A DNA stretch of 64,000 bases from assembly GCA_002794775.1 (NCBI GenBank), contig NBAY01000117.1, positions 1 through 64,000 of the forward strand, given 5' to 3'. The position numbers and the translations under genes are program-made. Under the pieces are notes generated by a model. It did not search any database. It was not told where the DNA came from and saw only the letters and a list, made by a program, of their open reading frames with translations. Positions 34,590 to 46,779 of this stretch are shown piece by piece (within the stretch, counting starts at the first letter, position 1; every line of letters begins with the position of its first letter). Origin of the DNA: Porodaedalea pini. Its lineage: Eukaryota > Basidiomycota > Agaricomycetes > Hymenochaetales > Hymenochaetaceae.

Positions 34590-37558
34590 GTTGGGCATCC
34601 CAACCAACCAAGATTGTGGTCGTCTGGCTCAGTGTCTACAAAGAGTGGACGGAGGTGTTGTCGAGGGATTTTGAGTTTACGAGGTGCACCAGGATGTTTT
34701 CAATAGAATTCTGTGATCACCTCCTTTGCATTCTCACTGAAGTCCATCTCAGGCTGCCAAGTCAGTTCATTGTAGCTGACCCACTTAATGAGGTACTGGA
34801 GCTTCCCTCAGTGTAGGCATGAGTCTAGAACCTCTTTGATCTTGTACTCTTCCTTGTTGTTGACAATGTTGGGTGGCAGCGACAGTGGTTGTTTCTGGCT
34901 CTCAAAGGATGGTTCAACAGCTGGTTTCAGCAGGGCCTCATTGAAGACAGGGTGGACCTTTTTCCATTGTTTTGGGAGCTTGAGCTTGTATGCACTTGCT
35001 CCTACCTTGTCGACAATGTCGAAGGGACCGTACCACTTGTCGGCAAGCTTCTTTGTTGGCGAATCTGTGCTGATGTTTTGCCTGTTGAGGAAGACCTTGT
35101 CTCCAGCCTTGTACTCAATCGAAGTCCCTGCCATCCGGTCATGGTAGCGCTTCATGTCCTCCACTGCCTTGACCAGATTGTCCTTTGCGATGTGATGAGT
35201 CTCCTTGATGTGCTTTGCAAATTCTTCCACTGACATGTTAGCAGATGAGGTTCATGTCATGTCGAAGCTCAAGGGATGATGTCTGGTATTCACGCAGAAG
35301 GGGGACATCTTTGTCACCAAGTGTTCGTGGTTGTTGTATGCAAACTCTGCAAGAGGGAGCCAGTCCTTTCAGTCTGATTGCCGATGGTTAACAAAGAGTC
35401 AAAGGTACTGTTCGAGCTCTTGGTTGACACATTCTGTTTGACTGTCCATTTGTGGGTGATATGCCATTGATGGGTTGCCTTTGATGTGCAGGAGTTTATA
35501 TAGCTCCTTCATCATTGACGCATTGAACTGCATGCCTCTGTCATGGATGATCTTCCTCAGTAGGCCATAGAAGTGGAAGACGTGGTCGTGGTACAACTGT
35601 GCCATGCCTTCCACTGACAGTTTCATTGTCATTGGGATTGCGTGCATCTGCTTTGAGAACCTGTCCATGAAGATGCAGATCACATTGTGTCCCTTTGAGT
35701 CTGGCAGCTCTCTGATGAGGTCGACTGTGACAATTTCCCAAGGGCCTTCGGGGACCACATTTGGATGGAGCGGCCTTGATCTCAATGCCCTAAGCACCTT
35801 TGTCTGTTGGCAGTGGTTGCAGCCTCAGACATATGATCTTACGTCTGAGAACATCAAGGCCTATCAAAAGTCATGACGCACGAGCTCCACCATCTTCGAT
35901 GCTCCTGGATGTCCAGCCAGGATGGAGTCATGGCACTCTCGCAATACAGCCTCCTTCATTGTCGATGGCACGTAAATCTTGCCTTTCATCTGCCACAACC
36001 TGTTGACCTTCGTCATACCCATCGGCCTCTCTGACTCATCTTGCACCCTCTGTGCTTCACCCACCTGATCCAACACCTCGTCATGCGATGTTCTCACCAC
36101 TCCCCAATTCAACCACTTCTCCTTGATGAACATGATACCATCATTGTCATCCCTGCCTTCATCATATCCAGCTTTGCGTGATAGAAGGTCCGCTTTGCCC
36201 ATTGTCTTCCCCGGCTTGTGTTCGAGGTGGAAGTTGAATTCCTCGAGTTCTGTCTGCCAGCAAGCTTGACGATAGCTCAGCTTTTGCGCTGACCTGAAGT
36301 GCGTTAGGTTAGCGTGGTCGGACCAGACCTCGAACTTGTGCTTGGCACTGAGAAGATATTGCCACCACTCCTTTAATGCTGAAACGATCATGAGCATCTC
36401 CTTGTTGTAGATCTCATAGTTCTGTTCCACGGGTAGAAGTGCCTCTGACTGGTATGCAATTACCCTCCACTTCCCTTCCTGCTTCTGCAACAGGACACCA
36501 CCAAGCACGTAGTTCGACAAGTCTGCCTTGATGCAGAAAGGGCCATTGTCATTGGTGATCACCAGGACTGGAGGTGAGCTGAGGTGGCGCTTCAGCTCCT
36601 CGAACACTTCCTGCTGTTCAGTCTCCCATACCCAGCCCTTCTTGCCCATTAATGATGTTAGTGGTTGGACCACTTTACTGTAGTCCTTGATGAACCACTG
36701 TAACCAGTTGCCCATGCCGAGGAACTTTTGAAGTTCCTTGAGGTTGCGTGGGGCAGGCCAGCTAGCGATCGCTTCCATCTTTGCCAGGTCAGCCTTAAGC
36801 TCACCATTACCGATGATGTGACCGAGATATTTAATGACCTTGATGTCAAACTCGCATTTCTCTGGTTTCAGGTACAGGCTGTTCTCTTGAAGGATCTGAA
36901 GTATGCGTCTTGACATCTTGATGCATTCCTTGATGGTTTCTGAGAGGATCAGGATGTTGTTGAGGTAGACAATGATCAGGTTCGCATAGATCAGGTCCTT
37001 GAAGATGTGGTTGACAAAAGCCTGAAACATTGCCGGTGCATTGCAAAGACCAAAGAACATGACCGTTGGTTCAAAGAGGCCCATGTTCATATGGAAAGCT
37101 GCCTTCCACTCATTGCCTTCATGGATCTGGATGTTATAGTACCCCCAGCAAAGGTCAAGCTTAGTGATGAACTTCGCTTTCTTGACCTTGTCAACAAGTT
37201 CATTGATGAGGGGGAGAGGATACTTGTTTTTGATCATACCCTCATTGAGTTTTTGGTAATCCTGGATCGGGTGTAGGGACTTGTTGGCCTTCTTGATGAA
37301 GAAGAAAGGTGATGCCATCAGCGAAATTGACTTTCTTATGTGGCCCAACTTCAGGTTCTCCTCAAGGAAATCCTTCAGTGACTCCTGTTCTGTTGGTGTC
37401 AGTGGATAGATCTTACAGTCACTGGGTTTGAAGTTGGGTTTCAGGTTGATAACATGGTCCCACGGTCGGTGTTCCAGCAGTTTCTCGAATCCCTTTTCTA
37501 AGAATACATCGGCATAGTCATTGAGATATGTGGGCCAGGACACCTTGTCCATTTGCAC
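34590..37558 (-). pseudogene. Gypsy-2 pol with destroyed RT active site
   Basis: A 564-codon frame (37558-35864) spans RT, RNase H and the integrase zinc-binding start. The RT catalytic box reads YLNN instead of YLDD (36956-36961); both changes are CpG transitions relative to Gypsy-1. Integrase core follows at 35797-35399 (VTVDLI, HDRGMQF), then a GPY/F-like module (WYGPFDIVDKVG) at 35236-34808 and a chromodomain at about 34810-34640 broken by two TGA codons where Gypsy-1 has Arg (CLH*GKL, FY*KHPG). Length and order match an intact chromovirus, but the enzyme must be dead. Confidence 0.88.
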
Positions 37559-39345
37559 CTCTCACATCATCCTCATCTCTTCTACCTCACTCTCCTTCAT
37601 CACACATTCACTCAGACAGCAGGTGAATTCAATTGAACCCATCTTCCAGTTGACCTCTGGGTTATGACGTCAAAGCCAGTCATACCCCAAGAAGATGTTC
37701 AAAGACACCAGCAATGTTACAGCAAGGACAATTCTTTCCTTGTGATGACCTATCATAAGCTTGACATCGACGTAGTTGTTGATCAAACCAGCCTCATTGT
37801 GTGTGCCATCAGCGTTGAGTACTGCAAGGGGCTGAATGTAACGTTTGGTCTCTAATCCATATCATTTGACAAACCTCATGTTGATGCACAATCCTGTACA
37901 CCCTGAGTCTATGAGGGCATGCATGTCCACCTCTCTCATCTCACCTGCTATGCTGTGTCCAACGTTCAGGAGGAGGTCCAGCTGGGGTCTGCCAGTCCCT
38001 CTCATGAACAGTTGCTCATGCTCTTCGTCTTCGTTCACATCGGTGGGGGCTTCATAATCGGAAAAGTCATCAATGTTGTTTGCATCTAGGTATTATACAG
38101 ATGGTTGACTATATTTTATTTAATCCAGATTCAAAGTCCCTTGTTCTTCTCAGTCAGTCACCCTGATGGCTATGCCTGACCACTCGCAAAATCCTGCGAG
38201 TCAATGACCTCTTCGTCATTGCCTTCCTCCTCTACGTAATCCTCCACAGTCAACCTTCAAGTGTCTATGACTTCCTCAAATGCCGACTCCTTCATCATGC
38301 CCAGTTCGTCAGTGAGGAGGCGATGTTCACCTGGTGCCATCATCTGCAGCATGCACTGCACTATTGTCTTCCCCTGTAGGCACTTGTCCTTAAAGTGACC
38401 CAGCTGGCCACAGATCCAGCATGCCTGTCATCATTGCACCTCGTTCATCGAGATGTCCATTGGCTGACCAGTGCCTCCAAAGGTGATGCCTGTCACATCA
38501 TGCTTGTTGATGTGCAGGGCCACTGCCAGACGGCAAGCCGAGGGTGCCTGCTGTTGCTGTGAGCATGGCAGAGGCGGGAATGTGCGACCTCGTTGGATGG
38601 CCTGGATCTGTTGTTCACCTCGGTCAATCTCAATGGCCTTCTTCTTCCAGTCATTGTATGTTGTCAGGCCTGGTGTCGACCTCAACACTCCACAAACCAC
38701 CTCAATGTTCATCATGCACTTTAGGCAGTCACAGATGATGACATCGTCCATCAGACCTGCCATCATGATGATTACGTTGAGCTTCTGGAAGAACTCATCG
38801 GCTGTGAGGTCCTTCTGAACCTTGGTCCAGAATTCTGCCAGTGCCTTCTCCTTTCGGTTTAGGTTGTCAAACGAGGCATCCAGTCATTCCTGGAACCTGG
38901 TCCAGCTATCCATGAAACTCACAATGCTGGTCATTGTGAATTCCTCAACATAGTTCTGCGCCTACATTGATATGTTGCCACCCTTGAGGTAGGAGAGGGT
39001 GAGGTAGATTTTGCTCAACGATGAGGGGTACTTTGTAGGGTTCACCGAGACGAAGAGAGTGACTTCATGTCTGAAGTTGAGGTAATCATTGCCACCAGCG
39101 AATTTGTGTGGTCAGGCAACATCAATTGAGGGAGTCTGAGTGGTGGGGGCATGTGTCACTTGATGAGTGAAGGCACCTGCAACAATTGCCGCGATCTGTT
39201 CCAGCTGCTGTTGGCTGAAGCCTCCCATCAACATTGTTGGTACTGGCATGCATGACAGGTGTTCAGGGGGAGTCAGTGGTGATGAGTCTCTACAGGGCAT
39301 ACAATAGCCTCCTGGTTCACTAGGGAGGACGACTGACAATGTCAA
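37559..39345 (-). pseudogene. Gypsy-2 gag and protease
   Basis: Gag starts near 39345 (region with GGFSQQQLEQIAAIV), with the capsid-like stretch at 39100-38431 aligning to Gypsy-1. The protease region at 38060-37560 is fragmented by stops, and no clean retropepsin triad remains in frame. Confidence 0.7.
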
Positions 39346-40025
39346 GACTGTTGGTGATGATGGTGCATGAGGAGGTCAAGGTGCCCACTGAGTTCATTGG
39401 CCTTGTTCATCTGTTGAATACCAAGCGTGCCTAGTGTCACTCCACCAGATGTTATGGGTGATGTGATTTCTATCGTCCACTACGTATGAATGTCGTTTGT
39501 CATTGTAGCATGAGGAGGAAGGGAGAGCCCATTGCTGTTCCTCTGTGAGATCTATGTTGACTACACCAGAGGAGGAACAGGGAGAGGCTGGTTATCTAGA
39601 TGAATGTTATGCTGATGAAGGACAGGTTTGTTGGCAAATTTGATGACAAGACAGAAGGAAGCTGCCGAGATAACAATCAACAATGATGTTGACAACTGTA
39701 CGTGATGTGTTACCCATGTCCAAGTCAGATAGCTCCTCCACCAAAGTGAGATGCGGAGAGCCAGGGTGAGAGATGGTTTCCTAATCAAGATGGCAACTCG
39801 CCCAAGGTCAAGTTGGCATCCAAATGTGGTAAGGGTCGGGAAAAGTCGGTTGGAAAGTTTATGTAATACACAAACATCCGAAAATGTCTGGGCAGGGTTG
39901 AGGGTTGTTGTTTAGGGGGTTTACACATCAAGTCCGTCAAGGGGAGTGCTCCTCTAGACCGAGTGAAGGCAAGTCAACAGCGACAACGTACACTGGGGAT
40001 GAGTCTGGGTGGGGTTCTGCTTTTA
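39346..40025. other. Gypsy-2 untranslated leader
   Basis: Collinear with the Gypsy-1 leader (for example the GGTCAAGTTGG and GGGTTTACA blocks). Frames here such as 39561-39788 are not supported. Confidence 0.5.
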
Positions 40026-40468
40026 TGTTAGGTGGGAGTCCAGGAGATGACTCAGACTGGGCAGGCCTTGGCTGACTGTTGTCTGGGATGTGCTATACTC
40101 AAGCGGGGACTTGGGACATGCTGTACTCAGGCTAGATTGTCATGGAGGTAAGAGGATTAATACAATGTACTCTACTAAAGGAGGGGGACGTGGTCTCACC
40201 TAGGTTGTCACAAAGGTAAGAGGAAAAGCAGAACAGGTGTTCAGATGCAATTCCTCTTCCTTATATACAGTGATCACCTTGTGAGAACCGGTTGCCCAAT
40301 TGTCTAAGATTATATAAAAGGAGTGGAATGGAACGAATGAAGGTCAGGTGTAAGGGAGTGTGGGAAATGATTGAAAAGGTAGTTAAATATAATGAAAAGG
40401 GAGTGATTAAAGTAAAGGAAATGGTAAAAATAAAAATAAAAGAAAAAGTGAAAGTTTGAGTTCTGACA
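40026..40468 (-). repeat. Gypsy-2 LTR (5' in element sense)
   Basis: 443 bp partner of 34148-34573, followed by target duplication TGAAG. Confidence 0.9.
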
Positions 40469-40473
40469 TGAAG

Positions 40474-43400
40474 GAGACAATGGGTGATGCATGGTTACTT
40501 GGTGGATGATGCGGGAATGAATGTATGTGCAGCAGCGTGGTTTGCCAACTACAGAAGGTAAAAAAGCAGTGTAGGGAGCATAATTTCGAGAGTTGAAAAC
40601 TTTAGCCCCTGTTGCTGAAGATTTAGAAGGAAGAATTCTTTCGATAACTGGGATTTCTTGAAAGCATATAATGTCCAGAGCTGAATAGGTAGAAGAGAAG
40701 GAATGTAAAAGGTAATCGAAAGTGGGAGATAAATTGTGAATATTAAGAGAAAAGACGGATATTGTGTCTGTCATGAAGATTAATATGGGGAACAATAGTT
40801 GCAGTGAGTGAGGCAGTCAGAAGACCGAGCGCTGTGATTGCCCTGGCAGTTAATGCAGTGAGAAAAATGGTCGCACTGTAGATTGTTGGATGCGGTGCAT
40901 GGTGCGCATTTGGCAACATGGACTGCAGTGTGGTGAGGTTCAGAACAGATCACACATTGCACAACAGATCAACATTTGGATGCTGGGTGACCTAGATGGT
41001 GACAGTTGTTGCATTGATTGATTGTGGGGCAGGCTTTCATTTCTTTGAGGTGGCGGATAACCCCAAAGACTGGGACCAAATGATTGTTGTGGAGGAAAAA
41101 GTGATCAAAAGCTAGGCAGTCAGAACCCTTGACAATGATGGAGACATTGCAAAAGTCTCATTTGTTAAGTTGCTCAATAGAAGACATGAACCGAGGTGGG
41201 AACATGAATTTGTAACCTTCAAATTGTGGAAGTGCTGATACTTCATCGAACAAATCTTTCTCCAAATAGATAAGTTTGGTATCCCTGTTGAAGACTGGGA
41301 CACCAGGAATAACCATCTTAAACTGTGGTAATGGTGTGAATGCTTTTGCGCCACTGATGTTGATGATGCAATTAAGTTGGGTGACGAGTGAGTGGTATTG
41401 AGCATCAAAATCTGTGTGGATATTAGTGAATGCCACAAGAAAGTTGCTATTGGATGTGTATTCCACATTCAAAACAACAAGGTGTTTAAACAGCGGGTTG
41501 CTCTTTAGGCCTGTGTGGACAGTGTTTTTCACTGAGAGAGTGAAAGGTCAGATGGTAAGGTCCCCTGGGAGTGAAAAGTAGATGCATCGTACATTACGAA
41601 CACAGGTATTTACAGATCTGTTAGATCTGTTGATCGAGACAGTGGAAATTTCCCCTTCAGGGTTCTGCTCTGTAGAGCAGATCACTTTAGTGGGAGTTGT
41701 CTTTGGCTTCTTCTGTGCTGCTTTAGCATAGGAGACAGTGGTAAAACTGTTGCGATCCGTTCTGATGGTGTTGTATGCCAAAACTGTTTGACTATTCAAG
41801 ACTAGCCTCACAACACATGGATCAGATAGCCATTATTCAAATATTTAATTCTAGTCGCTTAGAATTCACATGGCAGAATTACCCCAGATCTCAGAAAATT
41901 TAATTAATTCAAAACAATTCATTGCTAACCAGGGGTATTAACTACTACAAGGCACTAGAATGAAGGTACCAAATAGGCAATATAAATCTAGATACATGGC
42001 AAGGTCCCTGATCAAATTAAACCAAAAGAAAATATGAAGGTTCAGAAGATGAATAGCTGAGAGAAATAAATGACTCTGTTACCATGCATATTGTTGCATG
42101 GATATGTTAGCATTCCCACAGAAGTTTATGTAATATTATGGAAGGGAATAACAAGGAATAACAAATGCAAAATAATGGAAAGGCCTAGATCACATTCATA
42201 ATGAATCCAGAACTTAGAGAACTTAGGTTTAGATCACTCTCTAATGGAAATTTGGAAGGATCTAGAAACAAAGAAAGGCTGTGCATAGATTTGATTGGTT
42301 CAGTCTAGAACACAGTAGAATCCTGGCTTAAAGTAGGCCAGAAACATATGGAAAGATCTAGTTATGGGAGCTAGAATATGTTGGAATGTACCAGAACATT
42401 TTGGTGGTGGTCTGGAATGATATGTAAAGGTTGAGAAGGTTCTGGAACAAGTATGTCCAGACTTCTAGACCTATTTATAGAACACAGAAAATAGTATAAA
42501 GGAAGAGCCTCAGAGCTGCTAGCAGAAAAGAGGGAGATGGAAATTCCCCAATAAGACAGACAGCCAAGTGAATTGTCACTCAAGAGAGATACTCACTGGA
42601 GTATTCTAATAAGGTAATTCTCAGCTAACTGACAGCAAACTAACCCTCTATAGCTAGCTAGGAACCAGGTCCAACCTAATTAGCCAAACTCAAAATCTAA
42701 GTGTGAAAATCAGCAAGTGGTTGCTTGAGTTAAGGAAACTCAAGTGTTCAGTAAAGAGACTCAGTGAAAGTCTAAAGTAAAAAGCTGGAAATCCTTGGTG
42801 GATTACTCAAGATCTTCAAGAAAGGAAATTGGTAAAGTGAATTAGGACATCTTAAACTACTAACTTTTACAGTTACAATCTATCAGTACAAGAAATCAAA
42901 ATCCCTAGTAAAACGAACAACTGGGAAAAGTTTTGACTTAACAACTAGTCCATTCAACCCCAGTGGAACTGCAATCAACAAGATTCACTATTTGATCTTA
43001 CTTGCAGTACCAGCAAGACAACGGTCTCAATGGGGGGATAGTACACTTTGGTTTTGGAACCTTGGGGAGTGTTATGTGCAGAATGGGCATAACCATCAGG
43101 TGCAAAGATGGTGCCTTCTGAATCCATGCGGTAGCCTGATCCAGAAGTGCAGGTCTTGGCTATGGTGGCAGCATATTCCATCTTCCCATTTTTAGGGGTC
43201 TGGACACACTGTTCAACAATCAGAGCCAGGGGTGGGAACCTGGGGTCATGAACAAAACATGAACCAATCAGGTCTGGAAGGAATTTAACATTTTTGTTTG
43301 TGTTAGTAGAACCTGAAGACACATTAGCAGGAGATGGGGAAGTGGAAAGCTGTTTTTCAATTTTGTTAGTTTTTTCAGAAATAGAAGAAACAATCGCAGA

Positions 43401-44345
43401 GAGAGATTGAATGAAGCAGGACATGGAATGCATAGAGTCCATAATTTCCTGGTCACAGATGGTCTGAGTGGAAACATAGATATTTTTGAACACGTGTTTG
43501 AACAACAGCAAGTGAATACAATAGGATGAATGGAAGGCTTCAAGGCTGTTGTTAGCCTGATTCAACAGGGTAGTTTCATTGTCCAGCGTGTTTGATTTAT
43601 GTATCCAGGAGACAAGGTTGGAGCCAATGTTGGTGAGAGCTTTGCCTGCTAGGCTAGAGTCCTCGTACCATGGAGTGGCCGATGCCCAGGAAGGTTGTGT
43701 GACAAACATGGTGACCTGACAAATTGTTTCCTTAGTAAGATCTTGAAAGGCTCAGTTGACCCTCTCGGTGATTGCCGGATCTTCTGCCTCATTGATAAAG
43801 TCCATGTCGTTGTTGAGTTGCAGGGCTTGGCTGGTATGTTTTTCCTTGTCTTGAACATACATGTCGTTGTCCATGTCTTGTTCGGCGATACGGGTGGGAG
43901 GTTGGAGCGCAGTGTGCTCTTCTTCAGAATTAACACATTTGAGGCTGTTCTGAGACTCAATTTTGGGGGTCAGGGGGAGGTCTCCCTGTTTGCACAACTT
44001 GGCCACATGTTCATCGGCCTCGATATCGGGTGACCAGTTGACTCGATTCTTCTTAACTTGTTCGCAAATGGTGTCATTGTGGTTGAAGGTCTTGTCGCAA
44101 TCACATTCGACACATAACTTGGCAGAACTGCTAACACATTTGCCACTGTGATAGGGTAGGTCCTTTTTACACTCCTCACACTTGGTGGGGTCCTTGGGAT
44201 TGACAAGGGAACAAGAGGACTTTGTTTTGTGAAGTGATGCTTTCGCTCTAGCCAGCATTTTGCTGTCCATAGCAAAGGGAGAATAAGAGATAAGACTTGG
44301 CACAGAAATTTCCCACAGTAGATGATGATGGTAGGAAAGTGAGTC
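40474..44345 (-). mobile_element. LINE, 5' part (ORF1 with zinc knuckles, endonuclease N-terminus)
   Basis: ORF1 starts near 44270 (MDSKMLARAKASLHK) and contains a Cys-rich N-terminal segment (CEECKKDLPYHSGKC). Its C-terminal part (41812-40790) has zinc knuckles typical of LINE ORF1, such as CNNCHHLGHPASKC and CINCQGNHSARSSDC. The endonuclease start follows at 40795 (SLNIHNLSPTFDYL..DIICFQEIPV, with the catalytic Gln-Glu). Stops interrupt each part. The order gag-like ORF1, endonuclease, RT, RNase H fits a Tad1-like LINE, but I did not classify it formally. Confidence 0.82.
41815..42985. other. AT-rich non-coding block within LINE ORF1
   Basis: About 1.17 kb without open frames separates two coding parts of ORF1. 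On the minus strand it contains TATAAATAG (42472-42480), as in an LTR promoter, and its right end reads CAATCAACA. I could not find a convincing target duplication. A solo LTR or another insertion is likely; a long intron (GTAAG donor near 42990) is less likely. Confidence 0.4.
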
Positions 44346-44353
44346 ACCTCGAC

Positions 44354-45001
44354 TAGAGTTGGAGGGGAAACTCAGAGTTACCCACCGAGTGGTTAACCAC
44401 CATGGTTTCCCATGGGGTTAACCACTTCACCACAGGGCACTGTTGAAAATGGCCTGTGGTAAACCCAATTAGATATATTAGTCATTATTTCTTATGTCAT
44501 AGTGTAGGGTAATCTAATCAAAAAAAATTTCAGTCAAGGCACATACAGCTATGTCTGTAAACATTCTAGGTCCTCAAGAGCTTGAAACTAAGCTTCAAGA
44601 GCTATTCTACTATCTTTCTAGTCTCCCAGATAACCTTCCTTTCTCAAGTCAGTACTATGATTTTAAATCATTCGGTCTTCCTGCTGAGGATGTTGAAGAT
44701 TATGGCACAGACAGAGCTGTGAATCATGCACTGGAGGTGCCAAATTGGAATTAAACTTAAGGAGTGAGGTCTGGGTCTTGTGGCTTTCAGAGCACTTAGG
44801 CCGAGATGCACTACATGCACAATTTTCATTTTTGGTAACGACGCGGCGACAATTGTTTACAAATTACTATATTTGGATGCTTACACAACATCTCCCACAC
44901 TTTCCAACCGGTGGTTAACCACAACCACCCGGTCCCTCCACAAGTTAGCCACAGTGGTTAATGATTCCCACAGGCCTCCAGGAGTTTCCCCTCCAACTCT
45001 A
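44354..45001. mobile_element. hAT-type non-autonomous element
   Basis: 648 bp with inverted termini TAGAGTTGGAGGGGAAACTC and an 8-bp target duplication ACCTCGAC (44346-44353, 45002-45009), both hallmarks of hAT elements. It contains a 67-codon frame (44551-44754, MSVNILGPQELETK) of unknown meaning and internal GTGGTTAACCAC-like palindromes. Host DNA resumes 34 bp before the MT2 start. Confidence 0.88.
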
Positions 45002-45035
45002 ACCTCGACGTCCAGCGCATCCGCAGTTGGTGGAA

Positions 45036-46271
45036 ATGGCGACGTTCGCAAAGTCCTCGTTCAACACCAAAGTATACGCCGCATCACGCCCGACATATCC
45101 GCGCCAGCTGTTTGACTTCGTCTTCCGTTATCACGAACATGGATCCAGCGGCGTGCATGGACAACCCGGGGGCGACACTGGCAAGGCGCGATGGGACCTT
45201 GCAGTGGACCTAGGGTGTGGAACTGGTGCGTCAGCAGTAGATTGGACAGGTGTGCTCAACACGGATGCCTTGAGTCAGGTCAGGCGACAGTTGAGTTGCA
45301 TCCTTTTAAACGCATTATCGGCGTCGACCCGAGCGCTAAGATGCTCGATGGGGCGCGCCAATATATTGTCAACGAACTGGGAGGGTGAGACGAGGGTACA
45401 GCGAAGAAACAGTACGAGTTCGTCGAGTCTCCAGCCGAAAATCTTGGCTTTTTAGAAAATGAGAGCGTGGATCTGGTGGTATCAGGTATGTCAACCATAA
45501 TATTCCCTGATTTTTGTCGATTTTATTATTCTCTATATTAATGTAGCTCAGGCTGCACATTGGTTTAATTGGAAGAAACTCTGGCCTGAACTCGCTCGAA
45601 TTCTGCGGAAGAACGGAACAGTCGCTATCTGGGTCGGTTCATCCATTTCCTATGTTCTCATGGTATGCTAACATTTTCTGCAGGGCTACTCAGAGATGCG
45701 CATATCGCGTTATCCTTCTCTGACCCCTCTTATCAATGCTTACTCTGGAGGGTCCGAACCCAGCACGAGCCTAGGACCTCACTGGGAGCAGCCAGGCCGG
45801 AGCATCGTCGAAAACCTTCTACAAGACATTCCAAACGCATCGTCTGTCGTCCCCAGTGCGTTCTGTGCTGAAGAGAGGGTTTATTTCTCTGGTAAAGTGT
45901 TCAAGCCCGTGTTCCCTAATAAGATTTTATAAATCCGGAGAACCACCTAATCCGATCCCATTGCAGGCCCGCACCACCCCTCTATTCAAGACGCGCGTCC
46001 AGTGATTCTGCGCAAGAAGATGTCCTGGGAGAACTTCGAGGCATACCTCCGCTCATTCTCTTCGCTGCACACGTTCCAGGCGAAGTACCCCGACGACGCC
46101 AAAAAACGTGCGGACGGCGACCTTGCTCAGCGGTTTATGGCGGCGCTGAAAACAAAGATGCGCGAAGTGGATTCGGATGCTGGCGAGGGAGTAGAGAAAA
46201 CGAATAAGTTGAATGCTGAGGAGATAGAAATTGAGTGGCCCCTGGCGCTTGTCCTGGCTAAACGAGCATGA
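45036..46271 (+). pseudogene. SAM-dependent methyltransferase MT2 (CRG1/trans-aconitate methyltransferase-like), one in-frame stop
   Basis: Class I SAM-dependent methyltransferase of the fungal CRG1/trans-aconitate methyltransferase-like group. Five exons: 45036-45225, 45279-45485, 45547-45632, 45684-45891, 45967-46271; total 332 codons in frame. Visible features are the start MATFAKSSFNTKVYAASRPTY, SAM loop DLGCGTG (58-64) across intron 1, GVDPSAKML, VDLVVSAQAAHWF, and C-terminal EWPLALVLAKRA. A TGA at codon 100 (45386-45388) falls in a variable loop. No intron of reasonable size removes it in frame. It may be a very recent pseudogene, a read-through case or a sequencing error. Its natural divergent partner appears to be OYE3, now 38.7 kb away. 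Confidence 0.8.
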
Positions 46272-46779
46272 ACAATAAATAGTACATGCGTACGTTCCTT
46301 TCTCATTTTGCAAGACAAGTCTGATAAGTGGTATCAATGTTTAGATATCTGTTCTGTCTACAGCTCGGTAGCGACCGCTTTTGCAAACACGCACGCCACG
46401 CGTGCAGTATGACAAAGCCACATCGTCTACTTTGTTATGCACTCACCATGGGAAAGTCCCTTTTCACACTCCGCGACCGACCGTATCCTATATGCGAGTT
46501 CGAGTACAGAAGCACCCGTACTCCTACATATGCATAGGGAGATTTTGAGGCACAAACTCCAGCTGGATCTTTGCCCTGTTTCCTTCCAACTGTCTTCGAT
46601 CACACCACTCACGATGTGATTCCGCAATGCAGGATATGTAGATCAAACTTTGCTGTGGAAGGGCGATCAGCAATACTTATGAAGAGCCGCAAAGCTTTGG
46701 TGTACTAGTATAAGCTTGCTGAAACCGTCTGAGTCAAACCCGAGCCCCGCAACGCGAAGACCGCCGATAACATAGCAAA
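46272..46779. other. Intergenic with diverged repeat segment 46403-46627
   Basis: Upstream region of the coiled-coil gene. 46403-46627 matches the other strand of about 2017-2232 with many substitutions. 46628-46914 is the DNA missing from the left copy. No gene is seen. Confidence 0.5.

Larger units (their letters stand above)
34148..40468 (-). mobile_element. Ty3/Gypsy chromovirus-type LTR retrotransposon (Gypsy-2)
   Basis: 6,321 bp, same family as Gypsy-1, with 5-bp target duplication TGAAG (34143-34147, 40469-40473) and TGTTAG..TGACA-type ends. It sits inside the LINE endonuclease; removing it restores the frame across HHPLSPSPNLSII. The polypurine tract GAGGGGGGGGTAA abuts the left LTR. 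Confidence 0.92.

Noticed and set aside
45486..45546. An intron removing the MT2 TGA
   Set aside because: The intron at 45486-45546 lies downstream of the TGA. The only donor before the stop (GTGAGA, 45385) pairs with acceptors giving 17-50 bp introns that are too short or break the frame.
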